This document shows positions 1-6,760 of a DNA stretch of 10,029 nt, piece by piece. The first letter of the stretch is position 1. The number at the start of each line of letters is the position of its first letter. The DNA comes from Aequoribacter sp049615385 (GTDB lineage Bacteria; Pseudomonadota; Gammaproteobacteria; Pseudomonadales; Halieaceae), in the NCBI RefSeq assembly GCF_049615385.1, contig NZ_JBMZFL010000036.1. One strand, written 5' to 3'. The notes below the pieces were generated by a model. The model did no database searches. It saw nothing but the letters and a program-made list of their open reading frames with translations, and was not told where the DNA came from. The position numbers and the translations under genes were made by a program.

Positions 1-55
1 GTTGCTAGTAGAAATAGTCTCTAACTAGCTGGAGTCGATCTAGGGGGGCAGGTCA
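1..55 (-). mobile_element. Putative insertion-sequence terminus (partial, runs off window)
   Basis: Read on the minus strand, this stretch begins at 55 with TGACCTGCCCCCC, followed by AT-richer sequence with several stops. TGACCTGCCCCC resembles terminal inverted repeats that I associate with IS3-type elements; this is from memory, not a database match. The transposase-like reading frame on its right (262-56) stops being recognisable exactly where this motif starts, as expected if a second element inserted into the older fragment. The rest of the element, its transposase and the other end would lie left of the window, so neither the second repeat nor a target duplication can be seen. Confidence 0.4.
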
Positions 56-262
56 ATCGTGTCGCTCAGGACGGACACAGAACTCGGTGCCACGATCCGT
101 AAGCACTCGTAGGAGGCCGACGTCTTCGTCTTCCAGCAACGGCAATAAGCAATCGTTCAGCAGATCTGCCGCTGTAATTGGCGTCTTCGTGGTGTACAGC
201 TTGCACACGGCAACTTTGCTGTAGGTGTCCACAAACGTCTGCTGGTAGATGCGGCCAATGAG
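53..262 (-). pseudogene. Internal fragment of an IS481/IS3-like DDE transposase
   Basis: Minus-strand translation from about 262 reads LIGRIYQQTFVDTYSKVA, then a segment with TPITAADLLND, then LLRVLTDRGTEFC and RPERHD before a TGA at 55-53. This is the integrase-like catalytic core (rve fold) of IS481/IS3-type transposases; the D in LTDRGTEF matches the second catalytic aspartate. The helix-turn-helix N-terminus, the first catalytic aspartate and the C-terminal glutamate region are absent, so it cannot be active. A TGA lies in this frame at 265-263, at the junction with the receptor gene. The fragment is cut at both ends inside the coding region, so it is a recombination relic and not a fresh insertion. 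The family (IS481 versus IS3) is not settled. Confidence 0.75.
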
Positions 263-1728
263 TCAATGACATCCAAACGGACTGCGTCATCGATGATCGA
301 TCCGAACACTGTCATCGTCGTTTCGAAGCTGCCCGAGGAATATCCGACGTCGAACGACAGTGTTTCAGCCGTCTCAGCCTCCAGCAGGCCCAGTGGCTCA
401 AGCCGCGAAAGCCCGGAAGCCTCGGTTTCCTCAATAAATGGCGTTGGGGCGTAGAACCCTCGCCCCCAAGACCCCCTCAGGGACCAGTTTCCAGGGCGGT
501 ACTGTAACGATACTCTCGGGCTCAATTGGCCCCCGTACTCGCTGTGATCGTCCCATCGCACACTAGCAGCCGCACTCAAATCGTCACCCAAGTCTTGGTC
601 CAGTTGGGCAAAAAGGGCAGGAGATTCGTACGTGTAGTCAAAGACTGGGAAAGCTTCTGATTCGTAGTCGTCACTTTGATAGGCAAGCCCAGTCACCCAC
701 GAAGTGGTGGCTAGATCGCCCGCCAACGATACTTCCAGCAGGCTTGTCTCGTGTTGGTCTTCCTCAATCAGACTTCCAAACCGATGATCATGATCCTGTC
801 GTGTTGAGGATGCTCGCAGCTGAGCGGTACCCCAGGAACCCAGTGGTTGCTCGACACGCAATCCGACATCGAAACGTTGCGTATCCTGATTTTGCTGAAA
901 CGGCTGGCCATCTGGAACCAATCCTTCGGCAGTGGTTCCTCCACGCCGGTCTTCACTCATCATCCCCAGTGTCAGGTAAACATTGCCCCCACCGGGCGCT
1001 TCATAAAACAAACGTGGCCGGAGGTTCACGCGCTCGTAACCTGACATGTCTATCCAGCCATCCCCATCTAGATCCTGCGTCGATTGTTGGTTGTAGGTAG
1101 TCAGCAAAGAGCCGCTCCATCGGTCGTTGAGTGGAGTGGCGACATAGGCGGAGGCATCTTGACCGTCTCGGGAGGTCGCATTGACTATCAACTCGCCTTG
1201 GAGGTCTTCAGAGGGGCGCTTAGATACCAGATTGATAACACCGCCGAGCGCCTGCCCACCATAGAGCGCTGAGGCTGCGCCCTTGATAACTTCTACCTGT
1301 CGCAGGTCGCTCGGAGGAATTTGTAACAACCCTAAAGACGCTGCCTGACCACCATAGAGCGGCAGACCATCGGCCAAAATTTGGGTGTATCGGCCTCGCA
1401 TCCCGTAGGTTCGGACATTGGCAGAGCCCAAGGCTGGCGATGTCACTTGGACACGCAACCCCCCAGTCTCATTAAGCATCATCGATATGTTGCCTGGACG
1501 CATCGCCAGCTTTTCGTCGACCTCCTCCTGAGACAATACCTCTACGCGAATAGTCTGGTCCTGAAGACGTGCACTCGAGCGCGTTGCTTGGACGACTACC
1601 TCCTCGATCTCCCCAGGAGGGTCGCCAGTCGCAGAGGCAACACTCACTCCATTGAGGATCGCTGCGATCACTGCCAGTACAGCGAGCCATCGATGCCTTG
1701 GCTGAGGCTGTGTATTTCGCGTTTTCAT
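157..1728 (-). pseudogene. TonB-dependent outer-membrane receptor, C-terminally truncated
   Basis: Residues 1-33 form a signal peptide (basic start, hydrophobic WLAVLAVIAAIL, cleavage near SVASA). A TonB-box-like stretch, EEVVVQATR, lies near residue 42. The plug domain spans about 50-170 (VRTYGMRGRYTQILADG, VEVIKGAASALYGGQALGGVINL). Beta-barrel strands follow to about residue 488 (DDAVRLDVID). At about position 262 receptor homology stops and the remaining 35 codons are transposase sequence read out of frame. FepA/BtuB-type receptors usually have 600-700 residues, so roughly 150, including the terminal strand needed for BAM-dependent assembly, are missing; the product should be non-functional. 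The ATG at 1728-1726 lies 3 nt after the stop of the methyltransferase-like gene and has no good ribosome site, implying translational coupling. As the third gene of a MerR-controlled operon its ligand is probably a metal or metal complex, but this is inferred from context. Confidence 0.85.
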
Positions 1729-1731
1729 GCC

Positions 1732-2184
1732 TTATAGCCACCGGGCCGTAGTTTCACGATACGTCTCGAAGTCGTCCCCGAATTTCGCCGCCAATACTCT
1801 TTCTTCGGGCAGTATCTGGAGGAAGGTGATCGAGAGTAAAAACAGCGGCACGGATACCAAGGCCGCATAGTTCTGCAGAAGTAATGCGGCGCCGGCCAGG
1901 ATTGCCGCCATCCCAACGTACATCGGGTTTCGTGACAGCTTGTAGAGACCGGTCGTGACCAGTGCATTCGTCTTTTCAGGCGTGATGGGATTGACCGTCG
2001 TTTCTGTTCGGCGAAACGCACCCACTGCAGTGAGCGAAACAACAATCCCCGCTGCGATTAGCGCCCAACCAGCCGTTCGAACGACCCATGAGTCGTACGA
2101 GAGCATCGGGAGCGCCTCCGATAGGAGCCAGCCGAAAGCCGTGGCTAGCGCTAGCTGTAGCAATGGCGGAATACGAGGAGTCAT
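1732..2184 (-). CDS. Isoprenylcysteine carboxyl methyltransferase (ICMT/PEMT)-family membrane protein
   Basis: A 150-residue inner-membrane protein with hydrophobic segments near residues 8-28, 33-55, 88-103 and 106-125. The family signature is clear: GLYKLSRNPMYVG at about 79-91 and, near the C-terminus, PEERVLAAKFGDDFETYR ending in RWL, which form the S-adenosylmethionine-binding region of ICMT/phospholipid methyltransferase-fold enzymes. Bacterial members have no known prenylated protein substrate, so the acceptor is unknown. The start is the ATG at 2184-2182: it overlaps the stop of the CDF gene as ATGA and has GGAGG 7 nt upstream. A longer reading from 2211 is possible but lacks this site. 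It sits between the exporter and receptor genes and so should be co-induced by metal. Confidence 0.85.
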   Translation of the reverse strand: MTPRIPPLLQLALATAFGWLLSEALPMLSYDSWVVRTAGWALIAAGIVVSLTAVGAFRRTETTVNPITPEKTNALVTTGLYKLSRNPMYVGMAAILAGAALLLQNYAALVSVPLFLLSITFLQILPEERVLAAKFGDDFETYRETTARWL

Positions 2185-2819
2185 CCGCGAGCCTCCACCG
2201 TACTCGCGCAAACCTGTCCGCTTAGCTCTGCTCGGGCTTGAGTCAAGATGGAGAAAGCAGACCTGAGAAATAGCACTGCAAGCAGTGCACCGACAGCCAG
2301 ATCAGGCCATCGGGACCCCGTTATCGAGACCAGGAGGCCCGCTGCTATCACGCCAAGGTTTCCTATAGCGTCGTTGCGGGAACACAGCCATACAGACCGT
2401 ACGTTGCTATCACCATCACGCCAACGGAGTAGCAGTACTACGCTGAGGACATTGGCGAAAAAGGCGACGACGCCGATGATGCCCATGGTTGGAGCATCGG
2501 GAGCGCCACCCTCGAATAACCGCACCAGAGTTAGCGCCAGGATGTAGATCGCTATTGCACCAAGCGAGAGTGCTTTGAAAAGGGATGCGTAAGCCCTCGT
2601 TCTTAGCGATGCCCCGATGACACTCAGGCTGATTGCATACGTCACCGTGTCACTCGCGAAGTCCAGAGCATCCGCTTTAAGCGCTTGCGAATCCGCCGTA
2701 AATCCCGCCGTGATTTCCACAAGGAACATGACGGCATTGATGCCGATGACCGCCCACAACGCGCGTTTGTATTGAATTGAGGCACCGTCGAAGCGCGTCG
2801 GTTCGCAGCATCCTGACAT
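2181..2819 (-). CDS. Small CDF-type cation transporter (heavy-metal efflux)
   Basis: A 212-residue, six-helix protein of the cation diffusion facilitator superfamily, expected to export a divalent metal from the cytoplasm in exchange for protons. The N-terminus MSGCCEPTRFDG carries a Cys pair (residues 4-5) that may capture metal. Helix 2 contains acidic residues in KADALDFASD (about 48-57), in the position of the CDF metal site, and helix 5 contains LCSRNDAIGN (about 145-154). It lacks the long cytoplasmic C-terminal domain of CzcD/FieF, as do other small transporters paired with MerR regulators. The start is the ATG at 2819-2817, with GGAG 7 nt upstream. The GTG further upstream at 2852 falls in the promoter -10 region and cannot be used. 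First gene of the operon, divergent from merR. The metal (Zn, Cd, Co or Pb) cannot be determined. Confidence 0.88.
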   Translation of the reverse strand: MSGCCEPTRFDGASIQYKRALWAVIGINAVMFLVEITAGFTADSQALKADALDFASDTVTYAISLSVIGASLRTRAYASLFKALSLGAIAIYILALTLVRLFEGGAPDAPTMGIIGVVAFFANVLSVVLLLRWRDGDSNVRSVWLCSRNDAIGNLGVIAAGLLVSITGSRWPDLAVGALLAVLFLRSAFSILTQARAELSGQVCASTVEARG

Positions 2820-2834
2820 GATCTTGCTCCACAG

Positions 2835-2862
2835 TTGACAACGATGGAGCACATACTAAATG
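2835..2862 (+). promoter_or_regulatory. Possible merR promoter overlapping the operator
   Basis: A perfect -35 hexamer TTGACA (2835-2840) faces merR, with a weak -10 such as TAAATG (2857-2862) after 16 bp. Transcription would start inside the MerR dyad, which fits the autorepression usual for divergent MerR regulators. The -10 match is poor, so the assignment is tentative. Confidence 0.4.
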
Positions 2863-2883
2863 CTACAGCGACTGTAGAATCAA
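2853..2883 (-). promoter_or_regulatory. MerR-type operator/promoter of the CDF operon
   Basis: On the minus strand, TTGATT (2883-2878) is followed by a 19-bp spacer and TAGTAT (2858-2853). The spacer contains the perfect dyad CTACAG-CGA-CTGTAG (2863-2877, plus-strand reading). An overlong 19-bp spacer with a central dyad is the hallmark of promoters activated by MerR-family proteins, which untwist the DNA when metal is bound. Transcription should start near 2846, giving a leader of about 27 nt before the ATG at 2819. Confidence 0.85.
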
Positions 2884-2904
2884 GCCAAAATTAAGAGCGA
2901 CCTT

Positions 2905-3345
2905 ATGAAGCAGATGTCGATAGGTCAGTTGTCCAAGCAGGCCGGTGTCAAAGTCACCACGATCCGGTACTACGAATCGATAGGTCTGATCGCCGAACCT
3001 GAAAGGAGCCAGAGCGGACGCCGCCTCTACGGCGAAGAAGCGGTGCAAACCTTGTCATTTGTGAGGCACGGTCGAGACTTAGGATTCTCGATGAATGCCA
3101 TCGAAAGGCTGCAAACCCTTCAGCAAGTCCCCGATCAGAACTGTGAAAGCGTAAACAACATCGCGCGGGAGCAACTGGGAGCAGTGCAAAAACGTCTCCG
3201 GCAACTCCATGCACTGGAAGAAGAGTTGCAGCGAACGATCCGAGCTTGCAAAGGCGGCTCGGTAAGTGATTGCAGGATTATTTCGACGCTGAATGATCAC
3301 GGCGAATGCCTATCTGACCGCCATGAGCGCGTGAGTCCGCTTTAG
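2905..3345 (+). CDS. MerR-family metal-responsive transcriptional regulator (ZntR/CadR/PbrR-like)
   Basis: A 146-residue protein with a winged helix-turn-helix at residues 4-70 (SIGQLSKQAGVKVTTIRYYE, then GRRLYGEEAV and GFSMNAI), a long dimerisation helix (about 82-115) and a C-terminal metal loop. Candidate metal ligands are Cys80, Cys115, Cys123, His132 and Cys135. A Cys near 80 plus a Cys-X7-Cys pair is the pattern of regulators for divalent soft metals (Zn, Cd, Pb, Hg); CueR-type Cu(I) sensors lack the first Cys. The ATG at 2905 has AAGAG 7 nt upstream. It is divergent from the CDF exporter operon and the shared intergenic region contains a 19-bp-spacer promoter, so it most likely activates that operon and represses itself. 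The exact metal is not resolved by sequence. Confidence 0.9.
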   Translation: MKQMSIGQLSKQAGVKVTTIRYYESIGLIAEPERSQSGRRLYGEEAVQTLSFVRHGRDLGFSMNAIERLQTLQQVPDQNCESVNNIAREQLGAVQKRLRQLHALEEELQRTIRACKGGSVSDCRIISTLNDHGECLSDRHERVSPL

Positions 3346-3473
3346 ACTCCGCCGCTGGAGAACGCGATGGCTTTCTCAAAAATCTCCAGCTGAAGCGGCG
3401 ATAGCCGTTCATAGCCGTCCCGTCGCTCTTCAGTCTTACAATGCCGCTTCAGCCTTGCGGCCACCAAATCGAC
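3342..3473 (-). pseudogene. Possible short relic reading frame
   Basis: An open minus-strand frame of about 43 codons ends in TAA at 3344-3342, overlapping the merR stop on the other strand, and begins after a TGA near 3476. Its translation includes VAARLKRHCKTEERRDGYER followed by LSPLQLEIFEKAIAF, which looks like natural protein. There is no ATG; a GTG at the VAARL position is the only plausible start, and no good ribosome site is seen. I do not recognise the family. It could be the C-terminal relic of a mobile-element gene or a chance frame. Confidence 0.25.
3389..3453. repeat. 11-bp perfect inverted repeat
   Basis: GCTGAAGCGGC (3389-3399) is the exact reverse complement of GCCGCTTCAGC (3443-3453), with 43 nt between. 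A second, overlapping pair, GCTGGAGA (3354-3361) and TCTCCAGC (3383-3390), abuts it. The pairs could fold alternatively in the merR 3' transcript or be ends of a small degenerate element. No T-run follows, so it is not a typical terminator. Confidence 0.5.
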
Positions 3474-3595
3474 TCAGACGCTGTGGTGATTCGTGGGCAG
3501 CGAGTAGCGGCGAGACGCGCGGGTACTGCCGGCTAGGGATTAGTTTTTGAATTGAGCGCCCATCGCCACGGCGGCCCGTAGCTACTCTCCCAAAG

Positions 3596-3611
3596 CACTC
3601 AATCATGAGTG
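3596..3611. repeat. Short hairpin CACTCA-ATCA-TGAGTG
   Basis: Perfect 6-bp arms surround a 4-nt loop, followed by G-rich GTGGGGTAAATGGGGGGTAA with a repeated GGGTAA. No T-tract follows on the plus strand. The function is unknown; it is recorded as one of the few ordered structures in this gap. Confidence 0.4.
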
Positions 3612-3842
3612 TGGGGTAAATGGGGGGTAATGTGCTAATGATTAGCTGAAGGCCTCATAAAACCTACACTCATAGATGACGTCCGCTCCGCCATTATCTT
3701 GAGCCTATTTTCCGAAAGTTCGGCAAGCGCGGTTTGTAGCGTCGAGATGTCACGTCATGCCTTCCTCACAAACAACATTGAAATTGCCTCTCAAGCTGTC
3801 TAGTCTTGACCTACTCATCGACCGTTGCTTTGGTACTCTATA

Positions 3843-3860
3843 AAGCGGTCGTAAGCGGTC
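3843..3860 (+). promoter_or_regulatory. Tandem AAGCGGTC repeats upstream of the acyl-CoA synthetase
   Basis: AAGCGGTC occurs at 3843-3850 and again at 3853-3860, exactly one helical turn apart (10 bp), about 20-40 bp before the start codon. A related inverted sequence GACCG-TT-GCTT lies at 3820-3830. The arrangement resembles an operator covering the promoter or early transcript. A TTGACC hexamer lies near 3808, but no well-spaced -10 accompanies it, so the promoter itself is unassigned. Confidence 0.4.
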
Positions 3861-3880
3861 AACAACAATAAGAGGTCACA

Positions 3881-5533
3881 ATGAATTCAGGAAGCGTTTG
3901 GAACTTAGCCAATGTGTGGGAAGTCGTAGCCGACACCATTCCAACTGAGCCCGCCATTATTAGCGATACGCTCAATTTGAGCTGGCAAGCATACGATCAA
4001 GCCGCTGCACGTATGGCGCAAACGTTTGTCGATGCCGGCTTACAGCCTGGCTCGAAAGTTGCTATTTACTCGTACAACCGAGCCGAGTATCTGATTGCCC
4101 AGTTCGGTGCCTTGAAGGCGCGTTTGTGTCCCGTTAATGTGAATTACCGCTATCTGGAGACAGAGCTTGCCTACATTATTGACAACAGCGATGCCGAGGC
4201 AGTGGTCTATGAGTCTGCCTTTGCCGCGCGACTCGAAGCGATTTTAAACGACATCCCCGCGGTTAAAGTGTTTGTTGAGATTGATCCTCCAGGCACGCCA
4301 GTGCTGCCCAGCGCGATAAGCTTTGAGCAGGCTACGTCGGGTTCTGCAATGCCACGCATTGCACGTGACGCCAGCGATATTTACATGCTTTACACGGGTG
4401 GTACAACGGGTAATCCGAAGGGTGTTATGTACGAGCAGGGCGGCTTTGCCAAGGTGCTCGCGACTATGGCCTGCGCCTTCAGAGCGTTGCCTCCGCCCGA
4501 GACGCCCGCCGATTTGGCCGTCAGTATCGAGGCGTTTGCTGAGCAGGGGGCGCTATCGAGGAGCTTACCTGCTTGCCCCTTAATGCACGGTACCGGGATG
4601 TGGATCGGTGTGTTTATTCCGCACTCATTGGGTGCGGCAGCGGTGCTGTACTACAACCAGACATTTGATGCGACAGATCTCATGCGTTTAGTGGAGCGCG
4701 AGCGTGTCCAAGAATTGGTCATTGTCGGTGATGCCTTCGCCAAGCCAATCGTTGATGCTCTGGATAAGGCCGATGCGGAAGGCTCGCCCATGGAACTGAG
4801 TTCGGTTCGTTTGATTGGCTCGTCTGGCGTGATGTTTTCGGCTGCAGTAAAACAGGGCTTGTTGCGCCATATGGATGCCAACATCGTCGATAGCATGGGC
4901 GCTAGCGAGGGTAGTTTTGCCACGAGTATTACGAACCGTGAGAACGTGAACGATTACAAAACGGCTAAGTTCGAACTCTCGCCTTTTGCCAAGGTCATTA
5001 AAGAAGATGGTACTCCGGTAACTCCGGGTTCCGGCGAGATGGGGTTGGTTTGCAGTGCCGCGCTGGTGCCGGTCGGCTATTACAAAGACCCTGTTAAGAG
5101 TGCGGCGACCTTCAAAGAGTTTGATGGTGTGCGTTACTCGGTTCCGGGTGACTACGCGACGGTCGAAGCTGACGGAACAATTACGCTGATTGGTCGCGGT
5201 TCCATCTGTATCAACAGTGGCGGCGAGAAGATTTATCCTGAAGAGGTCGAAGAGGCTATGAAAGCTCACGCTGCCATCTATGACTGCCTTGTTGTGGGAG
5301 TCCCAGATGACAAGTTCGGGCAAGCTGTTACCGCGGTCTACTCAGCACCAGCAGGTGCTCAAGATGCGGCTGACCTTAAAGCTCACGTACGAGGTCTCAT
5401 TGCCGATTATAAAGCGCCCAGGCATTACGTGTGGGTGGAGACCGTCCCTCGAGCTGTGAACGGTAAAGCCGATTATAAGACGGCGAAAAAGTTTGCTCTG
5501 CAGGCCTTAGGGATCGAAGAGGCGACAGCTTAA
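3881..5533 (+). CDS. Acyl-CoA synthetase (AMP-forming, FadD-like)
   Basis: A 550-residue member of the ANL superfamily that activates a carboxylic acid as acyl-AMP and transfers it to coenzyme A in the cytoplasm. All core motifs are present: the phosphate-binding loop YTGGTTGNPKG (171-181), PLMHGTGMW (233-241), DSMGASEG (337-344), GD at 423-424, the hinge GRGS (438-441), SGGEKIYPEEVE (446-457) and the catalytic lysine in NGKADYK (Lys529). Length is normal for the family. The overall pattern (NVNYRYLETELAYIIDN early, this motif spacing) recalls the FadD3/FadD19-type synthetases that act on steroid side chains or branched acids, but substrate cannot be read from sequence. The start has AAGAGG about 5 nt upstream. 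It appears monocistronic, with a terminator immediately downstream. Confidence 0.93.
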   Translation: MNSGSVWNLANVWEVVADTIPTEPAIISDTLNLSWQAYDQAAARMAQTFVDAGLQPGSKVAIYSYNRAEYLIAQFGALKARLCPVNVNYRYLETELAYIIDNSDAEAVVYESAFAARLEAILNDIPAVKVFVEIDPPGTPVLPSAISFEQATSGSAMPRIARDASDIYMLYTGGTTGNPKGVMYEQGGFAKVLATMACAFRALPPPETPADLAVSIEAFAEQGALSRSLPACPLMHGTGMWIGVFIPHSLGAAAVLYYNQTFDATDLMRLVERERVQELVIVGDAFAKPIVDALDKADAEGSPMELSSVRLIGSSGVMFSAAVKQGLLRHMDANIVDSMGASEGSFATSITNRENVNDYKTAKFELSPFAKVIKEDGTPVTPGSGEMGLVCSAALVPVGYYKDPVKSAATFKEFDGVRYSVPGDYATVEADGTITLIGRGSICINSGGEKIYPEEVEEAMKAHAAIYDCLVVGVPDDKFGQAVTAVYSAPAGAQDAADLKAHVRGLIADYKAPRHYVWVETVPRAVNGKADYKTAKKFALQALGIEEATA

Positions 5534-5544
5534 GTTGGTGACTT

Positions 5545-5568
5545 GGTCTGCCGCAAAAGCGGCAGGCC
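5545..5568 (+). terminator. Rho-independent terminator of the acyl-CoA synthetase
   Basis: The hairpin GGTCTGCCGC-AAAA-GCGGCAGGCC (one T-G pair) starts 11 nt after the TAA and is followed by the T-rich GTTTCTTGCT. It lies between convergent genes; the T-run is on the plus strand only, so it serves the synthetase gene better than the HDOD gene. Confidence 0.8.
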
Positions 5569-5578
5569 CAGTTTCTTG

Positions 5579-6751
5579 CTAACCCAAGGTGTTGATCAGA
5601 CGATTTGCTTTACGCTTAAACCCTGCGTCCTTGAACAACTCTCTCAGACGTGACAGATTCCCAGCATCTACGTATTGACGCCACCAAAAGAGGTCGCAGT
5701 TGTTGCTGTCGTCTATCCCAAAATCATCAATATCATCAATTTTGCGGTACGCGATTGCATCGCCAATGCGGCACGCGGTGTAGATAATCAGTTTTTGTTG
5801 CAGAGTTTCTATGGGTAGAGGGTAGTCTCGCGGAGCGGTGGTCAGTAACAAACCTGATGACGAAATAGAGTGCGCAAGCTCAGGTGGCAAGCCCCAGTGC
5901 TTGGCAAGTGCGCCACCGACAATAAAACTGTTGAAACCAAACTTTTCTTGCTGCTGTTTGGCTCGGTTTAGTAGCGTGCCGTTGTCCTCGAAACTCCCCA
6001 GAGCGTCATTGGTCGTAGTCGCTAGCGCCACGTCGCCTAAATTAGCGAGCAGCGCGCTAGTAGCAACCACGGATAATCGTGGTAGCGCAAATTCTTGTCC
6101 TATCATTTGCGCAAAGGCGCCGGAATAGCGAGCCGCCTTCCAAATCCTGTCCAGGCTTGTCTGTTGTTGCGGGGTCCCAGTTGGCGAACGCTCAGAAAAC
6201 GCGGCTTGCGTGACCAGTCCTTTTACCGCTGTAACACCTAGATACGTAATCGCATGCTGCACACTGGTGATGGGCGAGGACAGGCCAAACGCAGCCGAGT
6301 TGACGGTTCTCAGTACTGCCGCTGTGAGCCCTGCGTCAAGCACAACAGTTTCTTTTAGCTCTTCCGGTGTATCTAAGCCGCCGACCAGCTGTGTCTGAAT
6401 GGGATGAGGGGGCGGCATGGCTTCATAAATCGCTTGTATGGTTTGGCGTTCTTTAAGCTCGATGTTATCGATCGTAAACAGCGTAAAGTCTTGTAGCTGG
6501 GGGGGGGCTTGCGGTGCTGGCTCGGGGGTGGTTTGAGCTTCACGACCGCCTACCTCGAAGACACCGCTGGAGACTCGACTCGAGGCAATAGGTCGTGCTT
6601 GCTTTCGTTTAGCATTCGCTCTTGCGCGTGCTGCTGACTCTCGTGAAGTTCGCGATACGATGAGATAGACTAACAGGGCGATTAAAATAAGAACCAGTGC
6701 CAAGGCGCCGACTAACATGAACCTGGATCCCCCGAGCATAAGCGAGCACAT
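5579..6751 (-). CDS. Membrane-anchored HDOD-domain protein
   Basis: 390 residues from the first ATG. One transmembrane helix (about 12-33, LVGALALVLILIALLVYLIV) is followed by a basic stretch (34-53, Arg/Lys-rich) that should stay in the cytoplasm, a Pro-rich linker (about 75-86) and an HDOD domain from about 90 to 290. The HDOD core is visible as VVLDAGLTAAVLRTVNSAAF, then ITSVQHAITYLGVTAVKGLV. HDOD domains are HD-fold relatives without the usual metal-dependent catalytic set; they act in signalling, stress or cell-cycle control, often with c-di-GMP pathways. The ATG at 6751 and another at 6739 lack ribosome sites; the ATG at 6718 (M12), preceded by GGGGGATCCAGG, may be the real start and would give 379 residues. 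No partner gene is adjacent. Its specific role is unknown. Confidence 0.85.
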   Translation of the reverse strand: MCSLMLGGSRFMLVGALALVLILIALLVYLIVSRTSRESAARARANAKRKQARPIASSRVSSGVFEVGGREAQTTPEPAPQAPPQLQDFTLFTIDNIELKERQTIQAIYEAMPPPHPIQTQLVGGLDTPEELKETVVLDAGLTAAVLRTVNSAAFGLSSPITSVQHAITYLGVTAVKGLVTQAAFSERSPTGTPQQQTSLDRIWKAARYSGAFAQMIGQEFALPRLSVVATSALLANLGDVALATTTNDALGSFEDNGTLLNRAKQQQEKFGFNSFIVGGALAKHWGLPPELAHSISSSGLLLTTAPRDYPLPIETLQQKLIIYTACRIGDAIAYRKIDDIDDFGIDDSNNCDLFWWRQYVDAGNLSRLRELFKDAGFKRKANRLINTLG

Positions 6752-6760
6752 ATGAATTGA

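Larger units (their letters stand above)
3346..3880. other. 535-bp intergenic region with repeats and possible relic coding sequence
   Basis: No convincing complete gene lies between merR and the acyl-CoA synthetase. The region holds an 11-bp inverted repeat (3389-3399/3443-3453), a tandem ATAGCCGTTC/ATAGCCGTCC (3401-3420), a short hairpin (3596-3611), a dyad CCGAA-AG-TTCGG (3712-3723) and the promoter region of the downstream gene. Two short open minus-strand frames look partly protein-like, at 3473-3342 and 3754-3635. It may be the boundary between the metal island on the left and the chromosomal backbone on the right, but no integrase, tRNA or att repeat is visible. Confidence 0.5.

Noticed and set aside
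744..1100. 118-codon open frame on the plus strand opposite the receptor
   Set aside because: Antisense shadow of a recognisable TonB-dependent receptor, with no domain or ribosome site.
2820..2852. Longer N-terminus of the CDF transporter from a GTG at 2852
   Set aside because: The GTG sits in the promoter -10 region, upstream of the expected transcription start, and has no ribosome site; the ATG at 2819 has GGAG at good spacing.
3346..3880. CRISPR array, tRNA or attC site in the long gap
   Set aside because: No regularly spaced repeats, no cloverleaf, and no integron-type core sites were seen; the repeats are short and irregular.
4688..5323. 211-codon open frame on the minus strand inside the acyl-CoA synthetase gene
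   Set aside because: It is fully antisense to a clear enzyme gene with all its motifs, and its translation has no recognisable domain.
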